Assembly: GCF_001514195.1 (NCBI RefSeq) | Contig: NZ_KQ948742.1 | Location: 186,001 to 250,000 of the forward strand | DNA length: 64,000 nt | Source: Streptomyces griseorubiginosus | GTDB lineage: Bacteria; Actinomycetota; Actinomycetes; Streptomycetales; Streptomycetaceae | Direction of reading: 5' to 3' | Shown: positions 1 to 8,449 of the stretch, piece by piece | Position numbering within the stretch: the first letter of the stretch is position 1 | Layout of the letters: each line of letters starts with the position of its first letter | Notes under the pieces: generated by a model | What the model saw: only the letters and a program-made list of their open reading frames with translations | What the model was told of the DNA's origin: nothing | The model's database searches: none | Program-made: the position numbers and the translations under genes

Positions 1-1349
1 TGGTGGCCCTCGCCGCTCTCACCGCCATCACGATGTTCGCGGCGCCGCTGCTGGTGCGCGCGCTCTCGAACTCGGTGGCGTCCAATCCGGCGGCCAATGA
101 CGTGGCCATCACCTTCACCCGTTACTTCCTGCCCTCGATCTTCTTCATGGGCATCCACGTGGTGATGGGCCAGATCCTCAACGCACGCGGCAAGTTCGGC
201 GCGATGATGTGGACTCCGGTCCTCAACAACATCGTCATCATCGTGACGCTCGCGACGTTCCTGTGGGTCTACGGCACCGCCAAGCACTCCGGCATGAGCG
301 TCACCTCCATCCCGCCGGAGGGGCAGCGGCTGCTCGGCGTGGGCATCCTGCTGGGTCTCGTGGTGCAGGCCCTCGCGATGATCCCGTATCTGCGCGAGAC
401 CGGTTTCCGACTGCGGCTGCGCTTCGACTGGAAGGGCCACGGCCTGGGCAAGGCCGCGATGCTCGCCAAGTGGACCATCCTGTTCGTCCTCGCCAACCAG
501 GCCGGCGCGCTCGTCGTCACCCAGCTCGCCACCGCCGCCGTCGCCGACACCAAGATCGCCGGCACGGGCTTCAGCGCCTACGCGAACGCCCAGCTGATCT
601 GGGGGCTCCCGCAGGCAATCATCACCGTCTCGCTGATGGCCGCCCTGCTGCCGCGCATCTCGCGCTCGGCCGCCGAGGACGACGCAGGCGCGGTGCGCGA
701 CGACATCTCCCAGGGCCTGCGCACGACAGCGGTCGCGATCGTGCCGATCGCCTTCGGCTTCCTGTCCCTCGGCATCCCCATGTGCACGCTCATCTTCGGC
801 TCGTCGGGCACCGGTGGGGCCACGAACATGGGTTACATGCTGATGGCCTTCGGCCTCGGCCTGATCCCGTACTCGGTCCAGTACGTCGTCCTGCGTGCCT
901 TCTACGCCTACGAGGACACCCGGACGCCGTTCTACAACACCGTCATCGTGGCAGCCGTCAACGCCGCTGCCTCTGCCGTCTGTTACGCCGTCCTGCCGCC
1001 TCGCTGGGCCGTGGCCGGCATGGCCGCCGCCTATGGTCTGGCGTACGCCATCGGCGTGGGCGTGGCCTGGCGCCGCCTGAGCAAGCGCCTCGGCGGCGAC
1101 CTGGACGGCAAGCGGGTCCTGCGGACCTACGCCCGGCTCTGCATCGCCTCCGTCCCGGCCGCCCTGCTCAGCGGCGCGGCCTGCTACGGCATTGCCCACA
1201 CCCTCGGTCAGGGCGTGGTCGGTTCGTTCGCCGCGCTGATCGTGGGCGGGGCCGTCCTGCTCGGGATCTTCTTCGTCGCGGCACGCAAGATGCGCATCGA
1301 GGAGTTGAACTCCCTGGTCGGCATGGTCCGGGGGCGTCTGGGGCGCTGA
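1..1349 (+). CDS. murJ: Lipid II flippase MurJ (MviN), 5' end cut off by window
   Basis: C-terminal 449 codons of a polytopic membrane protein of the MurJ/MviN family, which moves lipid-linked peptidoglycan precursor across the cytoplasmic membrane. About ten hydrophobic helices separated by short Arg/Lys loops are visible, and the segment around RYFLPSIFFMGIHVVMGQIL is typical of the MurJ core. The reading frame is already open at base 1, so the true start lies upstream. The protein ends in a short basic tail without a kinase-like domain. In Mycobacterium the homologue is fused to a pseudokinase; here that part is the next gene. Family assignment is secure from sequence character and synteny. 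Confidence 0.93.
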   Translation, partial: VALAALTAITMFAAPLLVRALSNSVASNPAANDVAITFTRYFLPSIFFMGIHVVMGQILNARGKFGAMMWTPVLNNIVIIVTLATFLWVYGTAKHSGMSVTSIPPEGQRLLGVGILLGLVVQALAMIPYLRETGFRLRLRFDWKGHGLGKAAMLAKWTILFVLANQAGALVVTQLATAAVADTKIAGTGFSAYANAQLIWGLPQAIITVSLMAALLPRISRSAAEDDAGAVRDDISQGLRTTAVAIVPIAFGFLSLGIPMCTLIFGSSGTGGATNMGYMLMAFGLGLIPYSVQYVVLRAFYAYEDTRTPFYNTVIVAAVNAAASAVCYAVLPPRWAVAGMAAAYGLAYAIGVGVAWRRLSKRLGGDLDGKRVLRTYARLCIASVPAALLSGAACYGIAHTLGQGVVGSFAALIVGGAVLLGIFFVAARKMRIEELNSLVGMVRGRLGR

Positions 1350-1468
1350 GCCGGGGGTACGCGCACAACCATCGTCCGCCATCGTGTGTCGTGCATAGCG
1401 GCGGACTGTGGGCACAATTGGATTCTGCGTCGCACGGCGCGCAATGAATGGGGAGGCAGGGAACGACG

Positions 1469-3184
1469 GTGGCGGAACGGAGCACGGCTGCCGTCGACGT
1501 GGCAGACACCAGCGGTGATCAACCGCTGACCGCCAAGGCGGACCAGTCCACGGCCGACGGCGTGGCCAAGAACCGGGAGCGGGACACGGAAGACGTCGAG
1601 GCACAGGGGAGTGGCGGGACCGAGAGTCCTGGCAAGGCGTCACCGCCGGAGCTGCACAGCGGTCACAAACTGGCCAGACGCTACCGTCTCGAGGAGTGCG
1701 TCACCCGTCTGGACGGGTTCAGCAGCTGGCGTGCCGTCGACGAGAAACTCCGTCGGGCCGTGGGCGTGCACATCCTGCCCGCGGACCATGCGCGGGCGCG
1801 TTCCGTCCTTGCCGCGGCCCGTTCCTCCGCGCTCCTCGGCGACCCGCGGTTCGTCCAGGTCCTGGACGCCGTCGAGGAGAACGACCTCGTCTACGTCGTC
1901 CACGAGTGGCTGCCCGACGCGACCGAGCTGACCACGCTCCTCGCCTCCGGCCCGCTGGAGCCGTACGACTGCTACCAGATGGTCAGTCAGGTGGCCTCCG
2001 CGATGGCCGCGGCCCACCGTGAGGGCCTCGCGCACCTGCGACTGAACCCGAACGCCGTGCTGCGTACGTCGAGCGGCCAGTGGCGCATCCGCGGCCTGGC
2101 CGTGAACGCCGCGCTGCGCGGCGCGAGTTCGGACACCCCGCAGCGCGCGGACACCGAGGCGATCGGCGCCCTTCTGTACGCGGCGCTGACCCAGCGCTGG
2201 CCGTACGAGAGCGACGCGTACGGCCTGGCCGGGCTGCCCAAGGACGTCGGTCTGATCGCACCCGACCAGGTGCGGGCGGGCGTGCACCGCGGGCTGTCCG
2301 AGCTGTCGATGCGGGCACTGGCCAACGACGGTGCCACCGCCTCCCGGCACGAGTCGGCGTGCACGACGCCCGAGGAACTGGTCAAGGCGATCGGGGAGAT
2401 GCCCCGTATCCGCCCGCCGGAGCCTGCGTTCACCGCGCCCCCGGAGTACCAGCGCACCACGTACCAGCAGGGCACGTACGGCCGTCCGGCGCCGCATCCC
2501 GGTGTCACCCAGCCGGTCGTGCCCCCGCCGCCGCCCCTCCAGAGCCGCACCGGCCGAGCCCTGAAGTGGGCTGTGTCGGCCCTCCTCATCGCCGCGCTGG
2601 GTCTGGGCAGTTGGCAGCTGGCGGACGCGCTGATGGATCGGGGCGGCAGCTCGGACGACAACCAGAGCCAGACGACCGACGACGGCGACAAGAACAGCAC
2701 CGCGCCGAAGCCGACGAAGACGCTCAGCATCGAGGATGCCCAGGAGTTCGTCGCCCAGGGCGACGCCCAGCACCCCAATGACGTGAAGCTGACGTACGAC
2801 AACAGCATGACCACAGGCTGGCGGACCAGCAGCTACAAAAACGGTCCGAAGATAGTGATCAAGCCTGGCGTCGGCATCGTCTACGACCTCGGTTCCTCCC
2901 AAGAGGTGTCGGCCGCCACCCTGTCACTCCGGTACGGCGGCAACTACACGGCAGCCTCGCTGTACGCAGCCGATTCGCTCACGCCGTCCTCCCTGGACGC
3001 CATGACCAAGATCGGCTCGGTCACGACCGACGACACCACGGCCACGATCAAGGTCGGCAAACCGGTGAAGTCGCGGTACGTGCTGGTCTGGCTCACCGCG
3101 ATGCCGTACTCCGGGGACGATCCCGCGAATTACAGCAACCCCGGCTACAAGCAGGCCATCACCAATGTGAAGTTCACCGGCTGA
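1469..3184 (+). CDS. Membrane pseudokinase, partner of MurJ
   Basis: 571-residue protein with an acidic N-terminal tail, a protein-kinase-like fold (about residues 65-320), a Pro-rich stretch, one membrane helix (about 366-388) and an extracellular beta-rich domain resembling a galactose-binding/discoidin fold. Key kinase residues are missing: the VAIK lysine position reads VHIL, the HRD loop reads HLRLNPN, and the DFG region reads RGL. It should therefore bind partners rather than phosphorylate. In mycobacterial MviN the same parts are fused to the flippase and recruit FHA protein; here they are a separate gene 119 bp downstream. The GTG start is chosen because GGAGG and AGGGA lie just upstream; an in-frame ATG at 1448 is possible. 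Role in regulating MurJ is inferred from synteny. Confidence 0.8.
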   Translation: MAERSTAAVDVADTSGDQPLTAKADQSTADGVAKNRERDTEDVEAQGSGGTESPGKASPPELHSGHKLARRYRLEECVTRLDGFSSWRAVDEKLRRAVGVHILPADHARARSVLAAARSSALLGDPRFVQVLDAVEENDLVYVVHEWLPDATELTTLLASGPLEPYDCYQMVSQVASAMAAAHREGLAHLRLNPNAVLRTSSGQWRIRGLAVNAALRGASSDTPQRADTEAIGALLYAALTQRWPYESDAYGLAGLPKDVGLIAPDQVRAGVHRGLSELSMRALANDGATASRHESACTTPEELVKAIGEMPRIRPPEPAFTAPPEYQRTTYQQGTYGRPAPHPGVTQPVVPPPPPLQSRTGRALKWAVSALLIAALGLGSWQLADALMDRGGSSDDNQSQTTDDGDKNSTAPKPTKTLSIEDAQEFVAQGDAQHPNDVKLTYDNSMTTGWRTSSYKNGPKIVIKPGVGIVYDLGSSQEVSAATLSLRYGGNYTAASLYAADSLTPSSLDAMTKIGSVTTDDTTATIKVGKPVKSRYVLVWLTAMPYSGDDPANYSNPGYKQAITNVKFTG

Positions 3185-3216
3185 GGCAGCACCACAGACA
3201 AGGGGGAGGGGGTCGG

Positions 3217-3942
3217 ATGGCAGATGACACCGCGTACGGCGGCACCAGCGATCAGGACCTCCTGGCCCGTCACGTGGACGGCGATCCCGACGCCTTCGGT
3301 GAGCTCGTGCGGCGCCATCGGGACCGGCTCTGGGCGGTAGCCCTCCGGACGCTCGGGGACCGCGAGGAAGCCGCTGACGCCGTTCAGGACGCCCTCGTGT
3401 CCGCCTACCGGGCCGCCCACACCTTCCGGGGACAGTCGGCCGTCACGACCTGGCTGCACCGGATCACGGTGAACGCCTGCCTGGACCGGGCCAGAAAGGC
3501 CGCCTCGCGCAAGACGTCCCCGGTGGATGACACCGAGCGCCTGGAGCAGCTCCTGGAGCCGCACGAGTCCGCCTCGGCGCCCGCGGAGCGCAACGACCTG
3601 CACCGCCAACTCCTGGAAGCCCTCGGCACGCTCCCGCCCGATCAGCGCGCCGCCCTCGTCCTGGTGGACATGCAGGGTTACCCCGTCGCCGAAGCCGCCC
3701 GCATGCTCGACGTGCCCACCGGCACAGTGAAGAGCCGCTGTGCCCGGGGCAGAGCCAGACTCCTCCCCCTCCTCACCCATCTGCGGCCGGAAAAGGCCGG
3801 AGATGACAGAGAAGGGAACGCCGGACGGAACCGCACGCAGGGGACATCCGTCCCACCCGCAGCGGGTTCTTCGTCGGAAGGCCCGCCCAAGTCGGGACCA
3901 AGCGATTCAGCCGTAGTGAAGGGCGGAGGTGGGCGAGCGTGA
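3217..3942 (+). CDS. sigM: ECF RNA polymerase sigma factor, SigM-like
   Basis: 241-residue group IV (ECF) sigma factor. Region 2 covers about residues 20-90 (DPDAFGELVRRHRDRLW, then EAADAVQDALVSAYR) and region 4 about 125-180, with the helix-turn-helix segment VAEAARMLDVPTGTVKSRCA. After region 4 there is an unusual low-complexity Pro/Ser/Gly tail of about 55 residues. A GGGGGAGGGGG ribosome site precedes the ATG. The stop codon overlaps the GTG of the anti-sigma gene (GTGA), indicating translational coupling. The name follows the murJ-sigM-rsmA-trxBA order of mycobacteria; the regulon cannot be read from the window. Confidence 0.9.
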   Translation: MADDTAYGGTSDQDLLARHVDGDPDAFGELVRRHRDRLWAVALRTLGDREEAADAVQDALVSAYRAAHTFRGQSAVTTWLHRITVNACLDRARKAASRKTSPVDDTERLEQLLEPHESASAPAERNDLHRQLLEALGTLPPDQRAALVLVDMQGYPVAEAARMLDVPTGTVKSRCARGRARLLPLLTHLRPEKAGDDREGNAGRNRTQGTSVPPAAGSSSEGPPKSGPSDSAVVKGGGGRA

Positions 3943-4823
3943 CTTCCTCGACGGACACAGCCGGGCACCCGGACGTCGCCGAGATCTCCGACCTCACCGA
4001 AGGCCTCCTCCCCGATTCCAGGACCGCGGACGTACGTCGGCATCTGGATGACTGCGAACTCTGCGCCGACGTGCACGCGTCGCTGGAGGAGATCCGTGGA
4101 CTGCTCGGAACAGCACCGGGGCCGACCCGCATGCCCGCCGATGTGGCCGGGAGGATCGACGCCGCTCTCGCCGCCGAGGCCCTGCTCCAAGCCACAGCCC
4201 CCGACGCGGTGAACGCACCGGCGCCGGTGGAAAGCGCGCATGTTTCACGTGAAACATCGCCCACCGCCGACCGCCCCTCGGGACATGCCCGGTCCGCCTC
4301 GACCGGTCCAGGCCGCAAGGAGAGGAAGAAGGGCAGCCGGCGCAGGACTGCTGTCCTGGGTGCCGCTTTCGCGGTCGCCGCTCTGGGATTGGGTTCTGTA
4401 CTCATCACATCGCTGAATGACGGCAAGACGTCAGACGAAAGTCAGGCCTCCCCGTCCGACACCTTCTCCGCCGACACCCTCAAGAAGCAGGTCTCCCAAC
4501 TCCTCACCCCGGGCAGGTCCGCCACCGGCGGCTCTCGATCCCCTCAGGACATGGGCGCGGCAACCGAACCCGGCACCAAGCAGCCCTTCACCAAGAAGCT
4601 CTCCTTCATCCCCGCGTGCGTCCAGAAGGGCATCCCCACCCAGGACACGGCCCTCGCGACCAAGGACGGCGTCTACAAGGGCAAGGACGCGCTTCTCGTG
4701 GTGCTGCCCGACCCATCCCACAGCAACCGGGTCACCGTCTTCATCATGGACGCGTCCTGCGTGAAGACAGCGCCCACCAGCACCGCGAAGATTCTTCTGA
4801 AGCAGTCCTACGCCCGCTCCTGA
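3939..4823 (+). CDS. rsmA: Membrane anti-sigma factor with ZAS motif
   Basis: 294-residue protein that should hold the preceding sigma factor inactive at the membrane. The N-terminal cytoplasmic part carries the zinc anti-sigma signature HLDDCELC (H-x3-C-x2-C, about residues 31-38). A basic linker rich in Lys/Arg precedes one membrane helix (about 135-157, AVLGAAFAVAALGLGSVL), and the remainder is an extracytoplasmic domain with two Cys. Its GTG start overlaps the sigma factor stop. A parS site is embedded in the coding sequence and is translated as VSRET. The gene symbol is by analogy with the mycobacterial sigM partner; the target is inferred from adjacency. Confidence 0.85.
   Translation: MTSSTDTAGHPDVAEISDLTEGLLPDSRTADVRRHLDDCELCADVHASLEEIRGLLGTAPGPTRMPADVAGRIDAALAAEALLQATAPDAVNAPAPVESAHVSRETSPTADRPSGHARSASTGPGRKERKKGSRRRTAVLGAAFAVAALGLGSVLITSLNDGKTSDESQASPSDTFSADTLKKQVSQLLTPGRSATGGSRSPQDMGAATEPGTKQPFTKKLSFIPACVQKGIPTQDTALATKDGVYKGKDALLVVLPDPSHSNRVTVFIMDASCVKTAPTSTAKILLKQSYARS
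4242..4255. promoter_or_regulatory. parS centromere site inside the anti-sigma gene
   Basis: Perfect 14-bp palindrome GTTTCACGTGAAAC, the parS sequence bound by ParB in Streptomyces. It lies within a coding region, about 3.1 kb from the end of parB. Confidence 0.93.
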
Positions 4824-4894
4824 ACGCTGACGCTTCGCCTCCCGCCTGCGTGGTAATGCGTACGGTGTGGCCTCTCCGTGTGCCCGGACACACC

Positions 4895-4922
4895 GGGAAT
4901 GCGCGCCCCTTAGGATCCGTTG
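4895..4922 (+). promoter_or_regulatory. Putative SigR-type promoter of trxBA
   Basis: GGGAAT at 4895-4900, an 18-base spacer, then GTTG at 4919-4922. This matches the consensus of the thiol-stress sigma factor SigR (GGGAAT-N18-GTT). It sits about 70 bp before the trxB start. Thioredoxin genes are known SigR targets in Streptomyces, so disulfide stress should induce this promoter. Confidence 0.8.
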
Positions 4923-4991
4923 GGTGGGGTGAGAGTTCTGAGAGGGGCTCCACCGGTCCGACGACGCAGTCCAGAGACGAGGAACCAAGCC

Positions 4992-5960
4992 GTGAGCGAC
5001 GTCCGTAACGTGATCATCATCGGCTCCGGGCCCGCCGGCTACACGGCGGCGCTCTACACCGCGCGCGCGTCGCTGAAGCCGCTGGTGTTCGAGGGCGCCG
5101 TCACCGCCGGTGGCGCCCTGATGAACACCACCGAGGTGGAGAACTTCCCCGGCTTCCAGGACGGCATCATGGGCCCCGAGCTCATGGACAACATGCGCGC
5201 CCAGGCCGAGCGCTTCGGCGCCGAGCTCATCCCGGACGACATCGTCAGCGTCGACCTGACCGGCGAGATCAAGACCGTCACCGACACCTCGGGCACCATC
5301 CACCGGGCGAAGGCCGTGATCGTCACCACCGGATCGCAGCACCGCAAGCTCGGCCTGCCGAACGAGGACGCCCTCTCCGGCCGCGGTGTCTCCTGGTGTG
5401 CCACCTGTGACGGTTTCTTCTTCAAGGACCAGGACATCGCCGTGATCGGTGGCGGCGACACCGCCATGGAGGAAGCGACCTTCCTCTCCCGCTTCGCCAA
5501 GTCCGTCACGATCGTCCACCGTCGTGACACCCTGCGCGCCTCCAAGGCGATGCAGGAGCGTGCCTTCGCCGACCCGAAGATCAAGTTCGTCTGGGACAGC
5601 GAGGTCGCCGAAATCCAGGGCGACCCGAAGCTGTCGGGCCTGAAGCTGCGCAACCTCAAGACCGGCGAGCTCTCGGACCTGGCGGTCACCGGCCTGTTCA
5701 TCGCGATCGGCCACGACCCGCGCACCGAGCTCTTCAAGGGTCAGCTCGACCTGGACGGAGAGGGCTACCTCAAGGTGGAGGCGCCCTCGACCCGCACCAA
5801 CGTGACGGGCGTCTTCGGTGCCGGTGACGTGGTCGACCACACCTACCGCCAGGCGATCACCGCGGCCGGTACCGGCTGCTCCGCCGCGCTCGACGCCGAG
5901 CGCTTCCTCGCCGCCCTCGCGGACGAGGAGAAGGCCGAGCCCGAGAAGACCGCTGTCTGA
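4992..5960 (+). CDS. trxB: Thioredoxin-disulfide reductase
   Basis: 322-residue FAD/NADPH flavoenzyme that reduces thioredoxin in the cytoplasm. It shows the N-terminal FAD-binding GSGPAG, the redox-active CATC (about residues 136-139), the NADP-binding GGGDTAMEEATFL and the C-terminal FAD motif GVFGAGDV. Length is normal for bacterial TrxB. The GTG start gives the expected N-terminus VSDVRNVIIIGSGPAG; the frame is open further upstream but that part is unlike the family and lies over the promoter. trxA follows after 52 bp, so both are probably one operon. Confidence 0.97.
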   Translation: MSDVRNVIIIGSGPAGYTAALYTARASLKPLVFEGAVTAGGALMNTTEVENFPGFQDGIMGPELMDNMRAQAERFGAELIPDDIVSVDLTGEIKTVTDTSGTIHRAKAVIVTTGSQHRKLGLPNEDALSGRGVSWCATCDGFFFKDQDIAVIGGGDTAMEEATFLSRFAKSVTIVHRRDTLRASKAMQERAFADPKIKFVWDSEVAEIQGDPKLSGLKLRNLKTGELSDLAVTGLFIAIGHDPRTELFKGQLDLDGEGYLKVEAPSTRTNVTGVFGAGDVVDHTYRQAITAAGTGCSAALDAERFLAALADEEKAEPEKTAV

Positions 5961-6012
5961 CCTCCCTGCATCCCGCCCCGCCCCACCGCACCAACCAGTT
6001 AAGGAGCCCGCC

Positions 6013-6345
6013 GTGGCCGGCACCCTGAAGAACGTGACCGACGATTCCTTCGAGCAGGACGTCCTGAAGAGCGACAAGCCCGTCCTGGTGGACTTCTGGG
6101 CCGCCTGGTGCGGTCCGTGCCGCCAGATCGCGCCGTCCCTTGAGGCGATCGCCGCCGAGTACGGCGACAAGATCGAGATCGTCAAGCTCAACATCGACGA
6201 GAACCCGGGTACGGCCGCCAAGTACGGCGTCATGTCCATCCCGACGCTGAACGTCTACCAGGACGGCGAGGTCGCCAAGACCATCGTCGGCGCCAAGCCC
6301 AAGGCCGCGATCGTCCGCGACCTCGAGGCCTTCATCGCTGAGTGA
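6013..6345 (+). CDS. trxA: Thioredoxin
   Basis: 110-residue cytoplasmic thioredoxin with the active site WCGPC at residues 32-36 and the cis-proline segment MSIPTLNVY. The GTG start is set by an AAGGAG ribosome site 8 bp upstream and by family length; the in-frame extension upstream runs into trxB. It receives electrons from TrxB. A parS palindrome and a strong hairpin follow immediately after the stop codon. Confidence 0.97.
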   Translation: MAGTLKNVTDDSFEQDVLKSDKPVLVDFWAAWCGPCRQIAPSLEAIAAEYGDKIEIVKLNIDENPGTAAKYGVMSIPTLNVYQDGEVAKTIVGAKPKAAIVRDLEAFIAE

Positions 6346-6346
6346 C

Positions 6347-6360
6347 GTTTCACGTGAAAC
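6347..6360. promoter_or_regulatory. parS site downstream of trxA
   Basis: Perfect GTTTCACGTGAAAC palindrome beginning 2 bp after the trxA stop codon; a ParB-binding centromere site. Confidence 0.93.
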
Positions 6361-6362
6361 AC

Positions 6363-6394
6363 GAAGGGGCCGGCCCATGAGGACCGGCCCCTTC
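6363..6394. terminator. Hairpin between trxA and the convergent acetyltransferase gene
   Basis: 11-bp GC-rich stem GAAGGGGCCGG / CCGGCCCCTTC with a 10-base loop. It is placed to stop transcription from both sides. Confidence 0.8.
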
Positions 6395-6405
6395 CTCGTG
6401 TTCCG

Positions 6406-7023
6406 TCACAGCGGTCGCAGCGCGGGCTCCTTCTGAACCGCCCCCAGAAGCCGGTCCAGCGCCATTTCCACGTCTTCCTTCCAGGAGAGCGTGGTACGCA
6501 GTTCCAGCCTCAGCCTCGGATACGTGGGGTGCGGCCGGACCGTCTTGAAGCCCACCGCCAGGAGGTGATCTGCGGGAAGCAGACATGCGGGCTCCTTCCA
6601 GCGGGCGTCACCGAAGGCCTCGATCGCCTTGAAGCCTCGCCGCAGCAGATCTTTGGCGACCGTCTGCACCATCACCCGGCCCAGTCCCTGTCCCTGGTAG
6701 CCCGGCATGATGAACGACGTGATCAGCTGGACGGCATCCGGAGACACAGGACTCGTCGGGAAGGCCGTCGAGCGGGGTACGTATGCCGGAGGCGCGTAGA
6801 GGACGAAGCCGACCGGCACGTCGTCGACGTAGACGACCCGCCCGCATGATCCCCAGTCCAGCAGAACGGCGGAGATCCATGCCTCCTTCTCCACGGCCGG
6901 TGTGCCGGCCTTTACCGCGGCTTCTCCGCTGACGGGGTCCAACTCCCAGAAGACGCAGGACCGGCAGCGTGTGGGGAGGTCCTGAAGATTGTCCAGCGTG
7001 AGCGGTACGAGCCGACGCCCCAT
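6406..7023 (-). CDS. GNAT family N-acetyltransferase
   Basis: 205-residue protein with the GNAT fold. The acetyl-CoA loop is visible as GYQGQGLGRVMVQTVAKDLL, preceded by the beta-strand SFIMP. An N-terminal CRSCVFWEL stretch is shared by relatives in this position. The ATG start has an AGGA site upstream, and the much longer open frame further upstream is not supported. The gene is conserved between trxA and parB in streptomycetes. Substrate is unknown. Confidence 0.85.
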   Translation of the reverse strand: MGRRLVPLTLDNLQDLPTRCRSCVFWELDPVSGEAAVKAGTPAVEKEAWISAVLLDWGSCGRVVYVDDVPVGFVLYAPPAYVPRSTAFPTSPVSPDAVQLITSFIMPGYQGQGLGRVMVQTVAKDLLRRGFKAIEAFGDARWKEPACLLPADHLLAVGFKTVRPHPTYPRLRLELRTTLSWKEDVEMALDRLLGAVQKEPALRPL

Positions 7024-7169
7024 GAAGGCTGATCCTCGCTTCCTTCGCCCGCCGCGCTGCGGGCGGCCGTCAGAGCGCTCCGTTCCCTGAGCAGGCTGCC
7101 GACGAATCCGCCGACCGCCCCCAGTCCCAGGCCTGCGCTCACCAGTCCGCTTCGGCTCATCGTTCGCAT
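6912..7169 (-). CDS. Possible small membrane-associated protein overlapping the acetyltransferase gene
   Basis: An 85-codon frame whose first 45 residues look like a real peptide: MSRSG, a Gly-rich hydrophobic segment (GLVSAGLGLGAVGGFVGSLL), then a charged tail. AGGGG lies upstream of the ATG. The last third overlaps the GNAT start region in another frame and looks like shadow sequence. I do not recognise it. It may be a short leader gene or chance; conservation of the N-terminal part in related genomes would decide. Confidence 0.3.
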   Translation of the reverse strand: MRTMSRSGLVSAGLGLGAVGGFVGSLLRERSALTAARSAAGEGSEDQPSWGVGSYRSRWTIFRTSPHAAGPASSGSWTPSAEKPR

Positions 7170-7265
7170 GGCCCCTGTCTCCCCTCAGAGGTACTGCCGG
7201 GTGGATGTGCCGCACCCAGTCGCATCGTATCCACCCACCGATTCCATCGATACCGCCTGAAAGCA

Positions 7266-7309
7266 AAGAGCGGGCCGTGTCCGGTGGGCACCGGACACGG
7301 CCCGCTCTT
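7266..7309. terminator. Strong bidirectional-looking terminator after parB
   Basis: Perfect 20-bp stem (7266-7285 with 7290-7309) around a GGGC loop, 40 bp past the parB stop. The rest of 7024-7348 holds only the possible small gene described separately. Confidence 0.9.
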
Positions 7310-7348
7310 CGTCTTCTGCCTGAACACCCTCACTCGGCGAAGCCTGGC

Positions 7349-8449
7349 TCAGGCTTCCGTCTCCTCGGCATCATCGTCCAGCAGGCTCTTCTGGAGCACG
7401 GGCCCCTCGCCCGGAGCGAGGCTGCTGAGGATGCGCTCGAGGTCCTCCATGGAGGCGAACTCGACAGTGATCTTTCCCTTCTTCTGCCCCAGATCGACCT
7501 TCACCCGCGTCTCGAAACGGTCCGAGAGACGGGTCGCGAGGTCACTCAGCGCCGGGGAGACGCGAGCACCGGCGCGCGGCCCCTTGGGGCGCTGGGCGGT
7601 CTGCGGACGTGACCCCATGAGCGTCACGATCTCCTCGACGGCACGCACCGAGAGCCCCTCGGCCACGATCCGGTGAGCCAGCCGGTCCTGCTCCTCAGAG
7701 TCCTCGACGGAGAGCAGTGCACGAGCGTGTCCGGCGGAGAGGACCCCGGCAGCCACCCGACGCTGGACCGCCGGAGACAGCTTCAGCAGACGCAGCGTGT
7801 TGGAGACCTGCGGACGGGACCGGCCAATGCGGTCCGCCAGCTGGTCGTGCGTGCAGTTGAAGTCCTTCAGCAACTGGTCGTAGGCCGCAGCCTCTTCCAG
7901 TGGATTCAGCTGGGCGCGGTGCAGGTTTTCCAGAAGAGCGTCCAGAAGGAGCTTGTCGTCCTCCGTGGCCCGTACGATCGCCGGGATCGCGTCCAGGCCG
8001 GCCTCACGGCTGGCCCTCCAGCGCCGCTCGCCCATGATGAGCTCGTAGCGCGCGGGACCCACCTGTCGTACGACGACCGGCTGGAGCAGGCCAACCTCCT
8101 GGATGGAGGTGACCAGTTCTTGCAGCGCGTCCTCGTCGAAGACCTCACGCGGCTGACGCGGGTTCGGCGTGATGGAGTCGAGCGGAAGCTCGGCGAAGTG
8201 AGCGCCCATAGGAGGCGCAGGAGTCTCCGCATAGCCGTTGACCGACGGCTCCTCGGCCTCAGATGAAACAGGCGGCAGAGTGGCCACCTTCGCCGCGGCC
8301 ACACCACGGTCGCTCGTCAGCACCGGCACGGCCGACGGGGACGCGGAACCGGCGCCCCCCATCGCCGCCGGTGTCGGCGTCTTCTCCGTCGGGGCAGCAG
8401 GGATCAATGCGCCGAGCCCACGGCCCAAACCCCTCCGTCGCTCGCTCAC
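7349..8449 (-). CDS. parB: Chromosome partitioning protein ParB
   Basis: 366-residue CTP-dependent DNA clamp that loads at parS and organises the origin region. The N-terminal ParB domain contains the nucleotide-binding GERRWRA (after LIMGE) and PRQPREVFDEDALQELV. A central helix-turn-helix (DQLADRIGRSRPQVSNTLRL) reads parS, and a C-terminal dimerisation domain ends in EETEA. The Pro/Ala-rich stretch near the N-terminus is typical for actinobacteria. The start overlaps the parA stop by 4 bp, so the two are translationally coupled. Four perfect parS sites lie nearby. Confidence 0.97.
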   Translation of the reverse strand: MSERRRGLGRGLGALIPAAPTEKTPTPAAMGGAGSASPSAVPVLTSDRGVAAAKVATLPPVSSEAEEPSVNGYAETPAPPMGAHFAELPLDSITPNPRQPREVFDEDALQELVTSIQEVGLLQPVVVRQVGPARYELIMGERRWRASREAGLDAIPAIVRATEDDKLLLDALLENLHRAQLNPLEEAAAYDQLLKDFNCTHDQLADRIGRSRPQVSNTLRLLKLSPAVQRRVAAGVLSAGHARALLSVEDSEEQDRLAHRIVAEGLSVRAVEEIVTLMGSRPQTAQRPKGPRAGARVSPALSDLATRLSDRFETRVKVDLGQKKGKITVEFASMEDLERILSSLAPGEGPVLQKSLLDDDAEETEA

